This document shows, piece by piece, positions 51,690 to 59,928 of a DNA stretch of 64,000 bases. Source of the DNA: Acidimicrobiales bacterium (GTDB lineage Bacteria > Actinomycetota > Acidimicrobiia > Acidimicrobiales > GCA-2861595). The DNA lies in the NCBI GenBank assembly GCA_036262515.1, contig DATAIT010000098.1, positions 1 through 64,000 on the forward strand, in the 5' to 3' direction. Each line of letters begins with the position of its first letter. Position 1 is the first letter of the stretch. Under the pieces are notes generated by a model, which saw nothing but the letters and a program-made list of their open reading frames with translations, made no database searches and was not told the DNA's origin. The position numbers and the translations under genes are program-made.

Positions 51690-52706
51690 CAGCCGCCCGC
51701 CATCGCGCCGATGCTGGCCAGCGCGACCACGCCGCCGCGCGACATGAGCGGCTTCCTCGTCGAGCCGAAGTGGGACGGCGTGCGCCTCGTCGTCACCGTG
51801 CACGGTGGGACGGTGACCATGATCACGCGCAACGGGCGGGAGGTGAGCTCGCACTACCCGGAGGTGGCCGCCATCGCCACCGGGCTCGACGGCCGGTCCG
51901 CCGTCCTCGACGGTGAGGTCGTCACCTTCGACGAGAAGGGCAGCACCAGCTTCCAGCGGCTGCAGCAGCGGATGCACGTGGCTCGGCCGTCGGCCGACCT
52001 GCTGGCCGAGGTGCCCGTGGTGCTCATGCTGTTCGACCTGCTGTGGCTCGACGGCGAGGACCTCACGGGACTCACCCAGGCGGAGCGGCGGCGGCGGCTC
52101 GAGGTGCTGGCACCCGACGGCCCGTTCTGGCACGTCACCCCACTGCTGCCGGTCGCGCCCCTCGACGAGCTGATGCAGGCCTGCTCGGAGGTGGGCATGG
52201 AGGGATTCGTCCTCAAGCGGGCCGACGCGACCTATCAGCCGGGGAAGCGGTCGTCCGCCTGGATCAAGCTGAAGTGCATCCAGCGGCGCGAGCTGGTCGT
52301 CGGCGGGTGGGCGTCGGGTCGGGGAGGGCGCACCGGGTCGATCGGATCTCTGGCGGTGGGCCTGTACGGCCTCGACCGCACCACCGGTGAGAGCGACGGG
52401 CGACTCCACTTCGTCGGTATGGCCGGGTCGGGCCTCACCCAGGACTGGATCCGCCAGCTGACGACCGTGGCCGAGAGGCTGGGCACCGACGAGAGCCCCT
52501 TCGCCGAGCAGATCGTGGGTGTCCGCTTCGTCGAGCCCCGGCTGATTGCGGAGGTCGCCTACTCGCAGGTCACCGACGGCGGCACCCTCCGGCACCCTCG
52601 TGTCCAGGGCTTCCGCACCGATCTCGACCCCACGGCCGTCGTCGCCGACGAAGAGCTCCAGGCCGCCTTCGACCGCCGCCCTGCGACGCTGCGGATCCGG
52701 GTCTGA
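51687..52706 (+). CDS. ATP-dependent DNA ligase (LigD/LigC-type ligase domain)
   Basis: 339 aa with an adenylation domain and an OB-fold domain. The lysine that carries AMP is in motif I, EPKWDGVR (near residue 30); motif III reads VLMLFDLLWLDG, motif IV EGFVLKR and motif V SAWIKLKC. It is the size of the free-standing ligase domain of LigD or LigC, which seal ends in Ku-dependent non-homologous end joining. ku follows after 45 bases and a polymerase-domain gene after that, so the LigD functions are split into separate genes here. Confidence 0.92.
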   Translation: MQPPAIAPMLASATTPPRDMSGFLVEPKWDGVRLVVTVHGGTVTMITRNGREVSSHYPEVAAIATGLDGRSAVLDGEVVTFDEKGSTSFQRLQQRMHVARPSADLLAEVPVVLMLFDLLWLDGEDLTGLTQAERRRRLEVLAPDGPFWHVTPLLPVAPLDELMQACSEVGMEGFVLKRADATYQPGKRSSAWIKLKCIQRRELVVGGWASGRGGRTGSIGSLAVGLYGLDRTTGESDGRLHFVGMAGSGLTQDWIRQLTTVAERLGTDESPFAEQIVGVRFVEPRLIAEVAYSQVTDGGTLRHPRVQGFRTDLDPTAVVADEELQAAFDRRPATLRIRV

Positions 52707-52751
52707 CCTCCTCACGTGGTTTCCGGCCGCCGGTCAGGGAACAATGGGGGT

Positions 52752-53606
52752 ATGGCCAGATCGATCTGGGGTGGCGCCATCAGCTTCGGGCTGGTGAACG
52801 TGCCCGTGAAGCTCTACACCGCCGTCCGCAAGAAGGACGTCCGCTTCCACCAGCTGCATGCTGCTGACGGCGCCCGCATCAACCAGAAGCGGGTGTGCTC
52901 GGAGGACGGCGATGAGGTCGCCTACGAGGACATCGTGAAGGGCTACGAGATCGCCAAGGGCCAGTACGTGATCATCGAGCCGGACGAGCTCGACTCGCTC
53001 GATCCCGAGACCACGCACACGATCGACATCGAGGACTTCGTGCAACTGGACCAGATCGACCCGCTGTTCTTCGACGCGTCCTATTACGTGCTCCCCGACG
53101 CCCGCGGCGAGAAGGCGTACCGCCTGCTGCTGGAGGCCATGCGCGACTCCGGCAAGGTCGGCATCGCCAAGGTCGTGATGCGCTCCAAGCAGTACCTGGT
53201 GGCCGTGCGACCGGTCGGCGAGGCACTGGTGATGTCCACCATGAACTTCGCCGACGAGGTGGTGACCCAGGACGAGCTCGACGGACTGCCCGGACCCTCG
53301 GAGAACGTGAGCGACCGCGAGCTGAAGATGGCCAGCCAGCTGATCGACTCGCTGTCCACCGACTTCGACGCCGCCCGGTACGAGGACACGTACCGGGAGA
53401 AGGTCCTCGAGCTGATCGAGAAGAAGGCGGAGGGCCAGGAGATCGTGGCGCCCAAGGAAGCCAAGGCCACCACGCCGGTCGTCGACCTCATGGCCGCCCT
53501 CGAGGCGTCCCTGGCCGCAGCCAAGGGCGAGAGCACGACCAAGAGCAAGTCCGCCTCCAAGAAGGACGGCGCCGAGGAGACCAAGGCGGGCAGGAAGGCG
53601 TCATGA
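52752..53606 (+). CDS. ku: Ku, DNA double-strand-break end-binding protein
   Basis: 284 aa bacterial Ku. The N-terminal MARSIWGGAISFGLVNVPVK is the family hallmark, and the beta-barrel region that encircles DNA follows. The C-terminal 40 residues are Lys/Ser/Ala-rich (KSKSASKKDGAEETKAGRK), like the lysine-rich tails that help DNA binding and threading. The ATG at 52752 fits this N-terminus; the frame extends 12 codons further upstream without family similarity. It homodimerises on broken ends and recruits the polymerase and ligase encoded next to it. Confidence 0.96.
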   Translation: MARSIWGGAISFGLVNVPVKLYTAVRKKDVRFHQLHAADGARINQKRVCSEDGDEVAYEDIVKGYEIAKGQYVIIEPDELDSLDPETTHTIDIEDFVQLDQIDPLFFDASYYVLPDARGEKAYRLLLEAMRDSGKVGIAKVVMRSKQYLVAVRPVGEALVMSTMNFADEVVTQDELDGLPGPSENVSDRELKMASQLIDSLSTDFDAARYEDTYREKVLELIEKKAEGQEIVAPKEAKATTPVVDLMAALEASLAAAKGESTTKSKSASKKDGAEETKAGRKAS

Positions 53607-53648
53607 CGGCGGCCCCGCTCGCCGGCGCGGGGCCCTCCCGGCGGCACG

Positions 53649-54581
53649 GTGGCTGAGCGGGCGGCCAAGCCGTCCGCGCTCACCGTCGAGGTCGAGGGCC
53701 GCCGGCTCAGCCTGTCCAACCTCGACAAGGTCCTCTACCCCGAGACCGGCTTCACCAAGGGTCAGGTGATCGGGTACTACCAGCAGGTCGCGCCGTCCCT
53801 GCTGCCGCACCTGGCCGATCGCCCGCTCACCTTGAAGCGCTATCCCAACGGCGTCGACAGCAAGTTCTTCTACGAGAAGCGGTGCCCGAGCCACCGACCC
53901 GACTGGGTCGAGGTGGCGCCGGTGTGGAGCGGGCACAACCAGGACGTCGTGCCCTACTGCGTCGTGTCGGAGCTGGCCACGCTGGTGTGGGTGGCCAACC
54001 TGGCGTCGCTCGAGCTGCACACCTCGCTGTCGAGAGCCGAGCCGATCGAGCGCCCGACGATGATGGTGTTCGACCTCGATCCCGGCCCACCGGCCACCGT
54101 CGTGGAGTGCTCGAGGATCGCCCTGCGTCTCCAGGAGCTCTTCGAGCAGGTCGGCCTGCGGTGCGTGGCCAAGACGTCCGGCTCCAAGGGCATGCAGCTG
54201 TACGTGCCGCTCAACACCCCCGTCTCGTACGAGGGCGGTACCAAGGACTTCGCCCTGGCCGTGGCCCAGCTCCTCGAGAAGCGTTTCCCCGACGAGGTGA
54301 CGTCGATCATGAAGAAGGACGTCCGCCCCGGCAAGGTCTTCATCGACTGGAGCCAGAACGACCAGCACAAGACCACGGTGTGCGTGTACTCGCTGCGGGC
54401 CAGGCCCCGGCCCACGGTGTCGACGCCCGTGACGTGGGACGAGGTGGCCGCCACCGCCGAGTCGGGAGATCCCGAATCGCTCGTCTTCGAGGCGGACGCC
54501 GTCGTGGAACGGCTGGCCAGCCTGGGCGACCTGTTCGCCTGCCTCAACGAGGTCGAGCAGGCGCTGCCCAGACTCGCTTGA
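53649..54581 (+). CDS. ligD: LigD-type polymerase domain protein (second copy)
   Basis: 310 aa PolDom of the LigD family. The metal-binding MVFDLDPGPPATV region (DxD) and KTSGSKGMQLYVPL are clear, as is KVFIDWSQNDQHKTT. SNLDKVLYPETGFTKG is the typical N-terminal block. It starts at GTG 53649. It lies 42 bases after ku in the ligase-ku-polymerase gene set, so it is the likely partner for end joining. The 9187 gene is a second, more distant PolDom. The lnt-like gene starts inside its stop codon region. Confidence 0.93.
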   Translation: MAERAAKPSALTVEVEGRRLSLSNLDKVLYPETGFTKGQVIGYYQQVAPSLLPHLADRPLTLKRYPNGVDSKFFYEKRCPSHRPDWVEVAPVWSGHNQDVVPYCVVSELATLVWVANLASLELHTSLSRAEPIERPTMMVFDLDPGPPATVVECSRIALRLQELFEQVGLRCVAKTSGSKGMQLYVPLNTPVSYEGGTKDFALAVAQLLEKRFPDEVTSIMKKDVRPGKVFIDWSQNDQHKTTVCVYSLRARPRPTVSTPVTWDEVAATAESGDPESLVFEADAVVERLASLGDLFACLNEVEQALPRLA

Positions 54582-56071
54582 CCACCACGGCACCCGCAGC
54601 CGTACCGGCCTCGGCCGTTCCGATGCCGGCGCGCCCGGGGTGGCGAACGGCGACGTGTGTCGCCGCGTGCGCCGGCGTGGTGGCTGCGCTGTCCCTGCCG
54701 CCGTGGGGGTGGTGGCCTCTCGGCGTGGCGGGCGTCGCCCCGCTGCCGGCACTGCTCCAGGAGCGGCGGGCCCGGGGACGGGCCCTCGTCGGCGCCGCCT
54801 TCGGTGCCTGCTTCTTCGTCCCCGGCCTGTGGTGGCTCGGCGAGTTCAACGCCGGCGGCGCCGTGCTGGTGATGGTGCTCGAGACCACTTTCGCAACCGT
54901 GGCGTCGGTGGCCGTGCCTCCCGGGCGCGGACGCCTGCTCGGCCTCCCCGCCGCCCTCGTGCTGGCCGAGGCGGCCCGGGGCGTCACCCCGTTCGGCGGG
55001 CTCCCGATGGCGGGCCTGGCCCTGGGGCAGGCCGGCGGACCGCTGGCCGGGGTGGCCCGGATCGGCGGTCCGCTGCTCGTCCTCGCCCTCGCCACGGTCG
55101 CCGCCGTCGGCCTGGGCCAGGCCATGGCCCGTCGCCGGGCCCCTGCGCTGATCGCCTTCGGCCTGGCCGTCTCCGGCGCCGTCGCCGGCTGGGTCGCTCC
55201 CGACGGCGGTGGTGGCCACCCGCTCGACGCCGCGCTCGTGCAGGGCGGCGGGTCGAGGGGCTTCAGCGGAACGGGCGGCGACGACCCCGACGACGTGCTG
55301 GCCCGGCACCTGGCGGCCAGCGCCGACCTCGGCCCTCCGGTCGAACTGGTGGTGTGGCCGGAGGACGTGATCGACGTCGACGGCCCCATCGCACGCCAGC
55401 CCCAGGGGGAGTTGATGGCCGAGGTGGCCCGGCACTCGGGTGCCACCCTGGTGGCGGGGGTCGTCGAAGACGCAGGGCCCGACCGGTTCCGCAACGCGGC
55501 CGTGGCGTGGGCTCCGGACGGCGCCATCGTGGCCCGCTTCGAGAAGGTGCATCGGGTTCCCTTCGGCGAGTACGTCCCGGCCCGGGCGTTCTTCGACCAC
55601 CTCGCCGACCTGTCGCCGATCCCCCGCGACGCCATCGCCGGGCGGGGCCCGGGAATCCTGCGCACCCCCGCCGGGGACCTCGGCGTGATGGTGTCCTACG
55701 AAGTGTTCTTCGCCGACCGGGCCCGCGGCGCGGTGCGGGCCGGTGCCCGGGTCCTGCTCGTGCCGACCAACGCGGCGTCGTTCAGCACCAGCCAGGTGCC
55801 GGCGCAGCAACTGGCCACGGCCCGCCTGCGTGCCATCGAGACCGGGCGCGACCTGGTCCAGGCGGCCCCCACCGGCTACAGCGCCGTGATCGACAACCGG
55901 GGCCGCGTCCTGGCCCGCTCGTCCCTGGGCCACCGCCAGGTCCTCCGTCGCACCGTGACCCTCCGGTCGGGTCGCACCCTGTACGTCCGGGCGGGCGACG
56001 CGCCGGTGCTCGTGCTGGCGGCCTGCACCCTCGCCGCCGCGTGGGTGCTCGCACGTCGACGGCGGACCTGA
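54578..56071 (+). CDS. lnt: Apolipoprotein N-acyltransferase-like protein (catalytic Cys replaced by Ser)
   Basis: 497 aa. Five or six N-terminal helices precede a nitrilase-fold domain. Lnt adds the third acyl chain to lipoproteins using a Glu-Lys-Cys triad. Here Glu262 (VVWPEDVID) and Lys323 (FEKVHRVPFGEYVP) are in place, but the Cys position reads VSYEVFF: TCC, Ser373. The protein may therefore be inactive, act with Ser, or do another reaction. The TTG start overlaps the upstream stop (TTGA); an ATG at 54623 is an alternative. A single helix closes the C-terminus, as in typical Lnt. Confidence 0.83.
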   Translation: MTTTAPAAVPASAVPMPARPGWRTATCVAACAGVVAALSLPPWGWWPLGVAGVAPLPALLQERRARGRALVGAAFGACFFVPGLWWLGEFNAGGAVLVMVLETTFATVASVAVPPGRGRLLGLPAALVLAEAARGVTPFGGLPMAGLALGQAGGPLAGVARIGGPLLVLALATVAAVGLGQAMARRRAPALIAFGLAVSGAVAGWVAPDGGGGHPLDAALVQGGGSRGFSGTGGDDPDDVLARHLAASADLGPPVELVVWPEDVIDVDGPIARQPQGELMAEVARHSGATLVAGVVEDAGPDRFRNAAVAWAPDGAIVARFEKVHRVPFGEYVPARAFFDHLADLSPIPRDAIAGRGPGILRTPAGDLGVMVSYEVFFADRARGAVRAGARVLLVPTNAASFSTSQVPAQQLATARLRAIETGRDLVQAAPTGYSAVIDNRGRVLARSSLGHRQVLRRTVTLRSGRTLYVRAGDAPVLVLAACTLAAAWVLARRRRT

Positions 56072-56169
56072 GATCCCGGACCACGGCCCGTCGCGTCGGG
56101 CCGTTCGCACGAGCGGGTACGCCGGACCCTCCCCACCGGAAATCGGCGGGCCGCGCTCGCATGCGTCGG

Positions 56170-56184
56170 TACCCTCGGGGCATG
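56170..56184 (+). promoter_or_regulatory. Leaderless -10 element for the LysE-type exporter
   Basis: TACCCT (56170-56175) ends six bases before the ATG at 56182. There is no Shine-Dalgarno sequence. Confidence 0.45.
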
Positions 56185-56829
56185 CCGTCGCCCGCCACGA
56201 TGCTGCTCTTCTCGGCCGCGGCGGTGGCCCTGCTGGTGGTGCCCGGCCCCGCCGTTCTCTACATCACGACCCGCAGTGCCGCCCAGGGCCGCCGGGCCGG
56301 GCTCGTGTCGGTGCTCGGCGTCCACACGGGCACGCTGGTCCACGTGACGGCGGCGGTGGCCGGCCTGTCCACCGTGCTGGCCACGTCGGCCGCCGCCTTC
56401 AGCCTGGTCAAGTACGCCGGCGCCGGCTATCTCATCGTCCTCGGCCTGCGGGCCCTGGCCCGGGGTCGAGCGCCGTCGACGACGCGACCGGCACCGGAGC
56501 GGTCCGTGCGCCGGCTCTACGTCGACGGCTTCGTCGTGAACCTGTTGAACCCCAAGACCGCCCTGTTCTTCCTCGCCTTCCTCCCCCAGTTCGTCCAGCG
56601 CGACGGCGCGCCGGTGTGGACCCAGACGCTCGTTCTCGGCGGTCTCTTCGTCCTGCTCGGCGTCGTGAGCGACGGCGTGTACGCGCTCGCGGGTGCCCGG
56701 GCGGGACGCTGGTTGCGGGCCCACCGGCGGTCGGCGCGGCGTGGTCCGCTGGTCGAGGGTGGCCTGCTGGTCGGCCTGGGCGTGGCCGCCCTCGCCGTGC
56801 CCCACCGCACCCCCGCCTCGGGTTGCTGA
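56182..56829 (+). CDS. LysE/RhtB-family amino-acid exporter
   Basis: 215 aa with six membrane helices. The family signature VPGPAVLYITTRSAAQGRRAG begins near residue 17, and the later NLLNPKTALFFLAFLPQFV is the second hallmark. These transporters export basic or small neutral amino acids such as lysine, arginine or homoserine. The substrate cannot be predicted. The ATG with TACCCT six bases upstream gives the normal length. It stands as a single gene between the lnt-like gene and the kinase gene. Confidence 0.9.
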   Translation: MPSPATMLLFSAAAVALLVVPGPAVLYITTRSAAQGRRAGLVSVLGVHTGTLVHVTAAVAGLSTVLATSAAAFSLVKYAGAGYLIVLGLRALARGRAPSTTRPAPERSVRRLYVDGFVVNLLNPKTALFFLAFLPQFVQRDGAPVWTQTLVLGGLFVLLGVVSDGVYALAGARAGRWLRAHRRSARRGPLVEGGLLVGLGVAALAVPHRTPASGC

Positions 56830-56874
56830 CCCGCCGGTCGGTCCCCCGGCGGGTGGCGAACCCGTCACCGTGGG

Positions 56875-56889
56875 TATGACGCGACGGTG
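56875..56889 (+). promoter_or_regulatory. Possible leaderless -10 for the protein kinase
   Basis: TATGAC (56875-56880) ends six bases before the GTG at 56887. The last position is C rather than T, so the match is weaker. Confidence 0.35.
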
Positions 56890-58539
56890 CAAGGCGAGGA
56901 GACCGTCCAGCGGGTGGTGGGCGGCCGGTACCGCCTGCTCGAGACGCTCGGTCGGGGCGGCATGGGCACGGTGTGGCGCGCCGTCGACGGCCTGCTGAAG
57001 CGGGACGTGGCCGTGAAGCACGTCGCCCTGCTGCCCGGACTCGACGGCGGAGCCCGCGAGGCGGTGCGGGACCGGGTCATGCGGGAGGCTCAGGCGGCGG
57101 CCCGCCTGAGCCACCAGACGTCCGTCACCGTCTTCGACGTGCTCGAGGAGGAGGGCAGCGTCTACATCGTGATGGAGCTGGTCGACGCACCCAATCTGGC
57201 CGAGGTGGTGGAGGAGCGGGGGCCTCTGGCCGGGCCGGAGGCGGCCCGCGTGGGGCTCGAGTTGCTGGGCGCGCTCGACGCCGCCCACCGCCAGGGGATC
57301 GTCCACCGCGACGTGAAGCCGAGCAACGTCATGGTGCTGCCGACAGGTGCCGTGAAGCTCACCGACTTCGGGATCGCGTCGGTGCAGGACCACCCGAGCC
57401 TCACGAGCACCGGTCAGGTGCTCGGGTCGCCGTCCTACATGGCGCCGGAGCAGGCTCTCGGCCAGCGCAGCGGCCCCGAAGCCGACTGGTGGGGTCTCGG
57501 GGCAACGCTGTACTTCGCCGTGGAGGGGCGCCCGCCGTTCGAACGGCCGGGTGCGCTGGCCACCCTCACGGCAGTGGTGAGCGACCCGCCGGCGCCGTGC
57601 GCGAACGCCGGGGCGATGGCTCCGGTGCTGGAGCGGCTCCTGGCCAAGGAACCGTCCCAGCGGCCGGCGCCGTCGGATCTGCGGGCCCTCCTTCGCCCCC
57701 TCACGACCCCGCCGCCGGACCCACCGCCCGCCGATCACCGGACCGAGCCGCTGGCCCCGCCCACGCCGGTCCCGCCGCTCCCGGTGACGCCCGCGCCGGC
57801 CGCGCCGGTTTCGTCCCCGCCGCTCCCGGCGATGCCCGCGCCCGCCACGCCCGCTCCGGCCCCCGCCACGCCCGATGCGGCGCCGCCACCGCGGGCCACG
57901 CCCGCTCCGGCGCCGGGTGCGGTGCGCCATGGTGGCCGGAGGCGACCGGTGGTCGTGGCTGCCACCGCCCTCGTCGCCCTGGTCGTCGCCGCCGTCGCCT
58001 GGTCGGCGGTGCGCGACGGTCGCTCCGACGACGGCCCGCCAGGCACGACCGCCACATCGGCGACCACCGGCGCAGGGTCGCCGGTCGAGGGCGCCGGCGT
58101 GCCCGCCGACTGGGTCACCTACACCGACGCCAAGGTGGGGTACCGGGTGGCCCACCCGCCGGGCTGGACGGTCCGGACCCTCGACGCCACCCGGACCGAC
58201 ATCACCGACCCCGCCACCGGCAGCTACCTCCGCGTCGACTGGACGGCGACCCCGGGCCCATCACCGCAAGGCGCGTGGGAGGCCTTGTCGAAGAGCTTCG
58301 GTGCCCGCCACGAGGCGTACCAGGAGATCCGCATCGAGCCCACCACGTACAAGGGCTTCGACGCGGCCACGTGGGAGTACGCCTACACCGCCGGCGGCGC
58401 CCGCCTCCACGCCGTGAACCTGGGCATGGTCGCAGGCGACCACGGCTTCGCCCTGAACTTCCAGACCCGCGACGACCGCTGGGCATCCTCGCAGTCGCTG
58501 TTCGAGGCGTTCAAGGCCTCTTTCCGGCCTCCCAGCTGA
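56887..58539 (+). CDS. PknB-type transmembrane Ser/Thr protein kinase
   Basis: 550 aa. The kinase domain has the Gly loop GRGGMG (residues 22-27), the VAVKHV lysine, HRDVKPSNV and DFGIAS, and the APE-like MAPEQALG. A Pro/Ala/Thr-rich linker of about 75 residues contains repeats of the TPAPAP kind. One membrane helix (about residues 355-375, VVVAATALVALVVAAVAWSA) leads to an extracellular domain of about 165 residues, starting VPADWVTYTDAKVGYRVAHP. That domain lacks PASTA repeats; its beta-rich look is unlike peptidoglycan-binding kinases. The substrates and signal are unknown. Confidence 0.93.
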   Translation: MQGEETVQRVVGGRYRLLETLGRGGMGTVWRAVDGLLKRDVAVKHVALLPGLDGGAREAVRDRVMREAQAAARLSHQTSVTVFDVLEEEGSVYIVMELVDAPNLAEVVEERGPLAGPEAARVGLELLGALDAAHRQGIVHRDVKPSNVMVLPTGAVKLTDFGIASVQDHPSLTSTGQVLGSPSYMAPEQALGQRSGPEADWWGLGATLYFAVEGRPPFERPGALATLTAVVSDPPAPCANAGAMAPVLERLLAKEPSQRPAPSDLRALLRPLTTPPPDPPPADHRTEPLAPPTPVPPLPVTPAPAAPVSSPPLPAMPAPATPAPAPATPDAAPPPRATPAPAPGAVRHGGRRRPVVVAATALVALVVAAVAWSAVRDGRSDDGPPGTTATSATTGAGSPVEGAGVPADWVTYTDAKVGYRVAHPPGWTVRTLDATRTDITDPATGSYLRVDWTATPGPSPQGAWEALSKSFGARHEAYQEIRIEPTTYKGFDAATWEYAYTAGGARLHAVNLGMVAGDHGFALNFQTRDDRWASSQSLFEAFKASFRPPS

Positions 58540-58545
58540 CCCGTC

Positions 58546-58591
58546 CGCAGGCCGCCCGCCGCCGCCCGGGCAGGACCGTGCCCGACCTGCG
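58546..58591. terminator. Two-stem hairpin between convergent genes
   Basis: CGCAGG (58546-58551) pairs with CCTGCG (58586-58591). Inside it CGGGCA (58567-58572) pairs with TGCCCG (58579-58584). It lies between the kinase and GtrA genes and is a plausible two-way terminator. Confidence 0.4.
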
Positions 58592-58593
58592 CG

Positions 58594-59088
58594 TCAGGCG
58601 ACGATCTCGTCGGCGAGGGCAGCCCGCAGGTCCTCGTCCTCGACGAACAGCACCTTGTTGAAGATGAAGAACTTGGCGACCCACAGGATGCCGAAGGCGC
58701 CGATGATCGCCGACATGATGACCGCCGCCTGGAGGGTGCGGCTGTCGGTCACGTCGTGGGCCCACGACTCGGCGAAGTCGGCCGTCCAGGTGGAGATGGC
58801 CAGGCCGAGGAAGGCCAGCCCCCAGAAGGGCAGGACCTCCTTCAACAGGTGGGAGCGGCCGGTCTTGCCCCACGCCCAGGTGCGGTTCAGGTAGTACGAG
58901 GGCAGGCCGCCGGCCACGCACGCTCCGACGTTGGACCACTTGGCCGTCCAGTGGAACAGGATGTAGAACGCGGCGAAGGCGATCTGGCTCACGATCACCG
59001 TCACCACGGAGACGGCCACGTAGCGCACCGCCTTCTGGCCGCCGGGCGTCTGGGCCCGGGCTCGAAGGCTGCTCAGCGTCGACGTCAC
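58594..59088 (-). CDS. GtrA-family membrane protein
   Basis: 164 aa with four membrane helices. The family block GACVAGGLPSYYLNRTWAWG is clear, and the last helix ends KFFIFNKVLF. GtrA-like proteins help move or hold lipid-linked sugars in cell-surface polysaccharide pathways. The C-terminal VEDEDLRAALADEI tail is acidic and cytoplasmic. The GTG has TAGGAT six bases upstream. There is no adjacent glycosyltransferase gene, so its partner is unknown. Confidence 0.88.
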   Translation of the reverse strand: MTSTLSSLRARAQTPGGQKAVRYVAVSVVTVIVSQIAFAAFYILFHWTAKWSNVGACVAGGLPSYYLNRTWAWGKTGRSHLLKEVLPFWGLAFLGLAISTWTADFAESWAHDVTDSRTLQAAVIMSAIIGAFGILWVAKFFIFNKVLFVEDEDLRAALADEIVA

Positions 59089-59100
59089 CCGTCGATCCTA
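59089..59100 (-). promoter_or_regulatory. Leaderless -10 element for the GtrA gene
   Basis: Minus-strand TAGGAT (59100-59095) ends six bases before the GTG at 59088. Confidence 0.45.
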
Positions 59101-59143
59101 CCGGCGGGCCTGCGGTGCGCCCCGGCCGCTCGGACGATCACCG

Positions 59144-59911
59144 TCAGGCCCCCATGGCGTGGTAGCCGCCGTCCACGTGGACCATCTCCCCGGTGGTGGC
59201 CGGGAACCAGTCGGACAGGAGGGCGGCGCAGGCCCGGGCGACGGGCTCGGCGTCGCCCACCTCCCAGCCGAGCGGGGCCCGCGCCGACCACGCGTCCTCG
59301 AAGGTGGAGAACCCTGGGATCGAGCGGGCCGCCACCGTGCGGATCGGTCCGGCCGCCACCAGGTTCACCCGGATGCCGAGCGGTCCGAGATCGCGGGCGA
59401 GGTACCGGCACGTGGACTCGAGGGCCGCCTTGGCCACGCCCATCCAGTCGTAGCCGGGCCATGCCTGGCGGGCATCGAAGTCGAGTCCGACGATGGATCC
59501 GCCGTGCTCCTTCATCAACGGCAGGGCCGCCTCGGCCAGGGCCTTGAGCGAGTAGGTCGACACGTGGAGGGCGGTGGCCACGTCGTCCCAGCCGGCACCG
59601 AGGAAGTCGCCGCCGAGGCACGACTCCGGCGCGAATCCGATGGCGTGGACCACGCCGTCGAGGCGGCCCCAGCGCTCGCCCAGGTCGGAGGTGAGGCGCA
59701 CCAGATGGGCCGGATCGGTGACATCGAGCTCGAGCACGTCGGGCGGCTGGGGGAGGCGGCGGGCCGCCCGTTGCGTGAGCTTCATGGGTCGGCCGAACGA
59801 CGTGAGCACGACCTCGGCGCCCTGCTCCTGGGCCACGCGGGCCACGCTGAAGGCGATCGACGATTCCGTGAGCACTCCGGTGACCAGCAGGCGCTTGCCC
59901 TCGAGCAGCAT
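59144..59911 (-). CDS. fabI: Enoyl-ACP reductase (FabI/InhA type)
   Basis: 255 aa NADH-dependent enoyl reductase, the last step of each fatty-acid elongation round. The N-terminal LLVTGVLTESSIAFSVAR is the InhA/FabI glycine-poor cofactor loop. The catalytic Tyr and Lys are in GYDWMGVAKAALES (Y-x6-K). DFDARQAWPGYDW resembles mycobacterial InhA (target of isoniazid in that genus). It is the last gene of the minus-strand operon, 17 bases after accD. Confidence 0.95.
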   Translation of the reverse strand: MLLEGKRLLVTGVLTESSIAFSVARVAQEQGAEVVLTSFGRPMKLTQRAARRLPQPPDVLELDVTDPAHLVRLTSDLGERWGRLDGVVHAIGFAPESCLGGDFLGAGWDDVATALHVSTYSLKALAEAALPLMKEHGGSIVGLDFDARQAWPGYDWMGVAKAALESTCRYLARDLGPLGIRVNLVAAGPIRTVAARSIPGFSTFEDAWSARAPLGWEVGDAEPVARACAALLSDWFPATTGEMVHVDGGYHAMGA

Positions 59912-59928
59912 GAGTGGTGGTCCGATCC

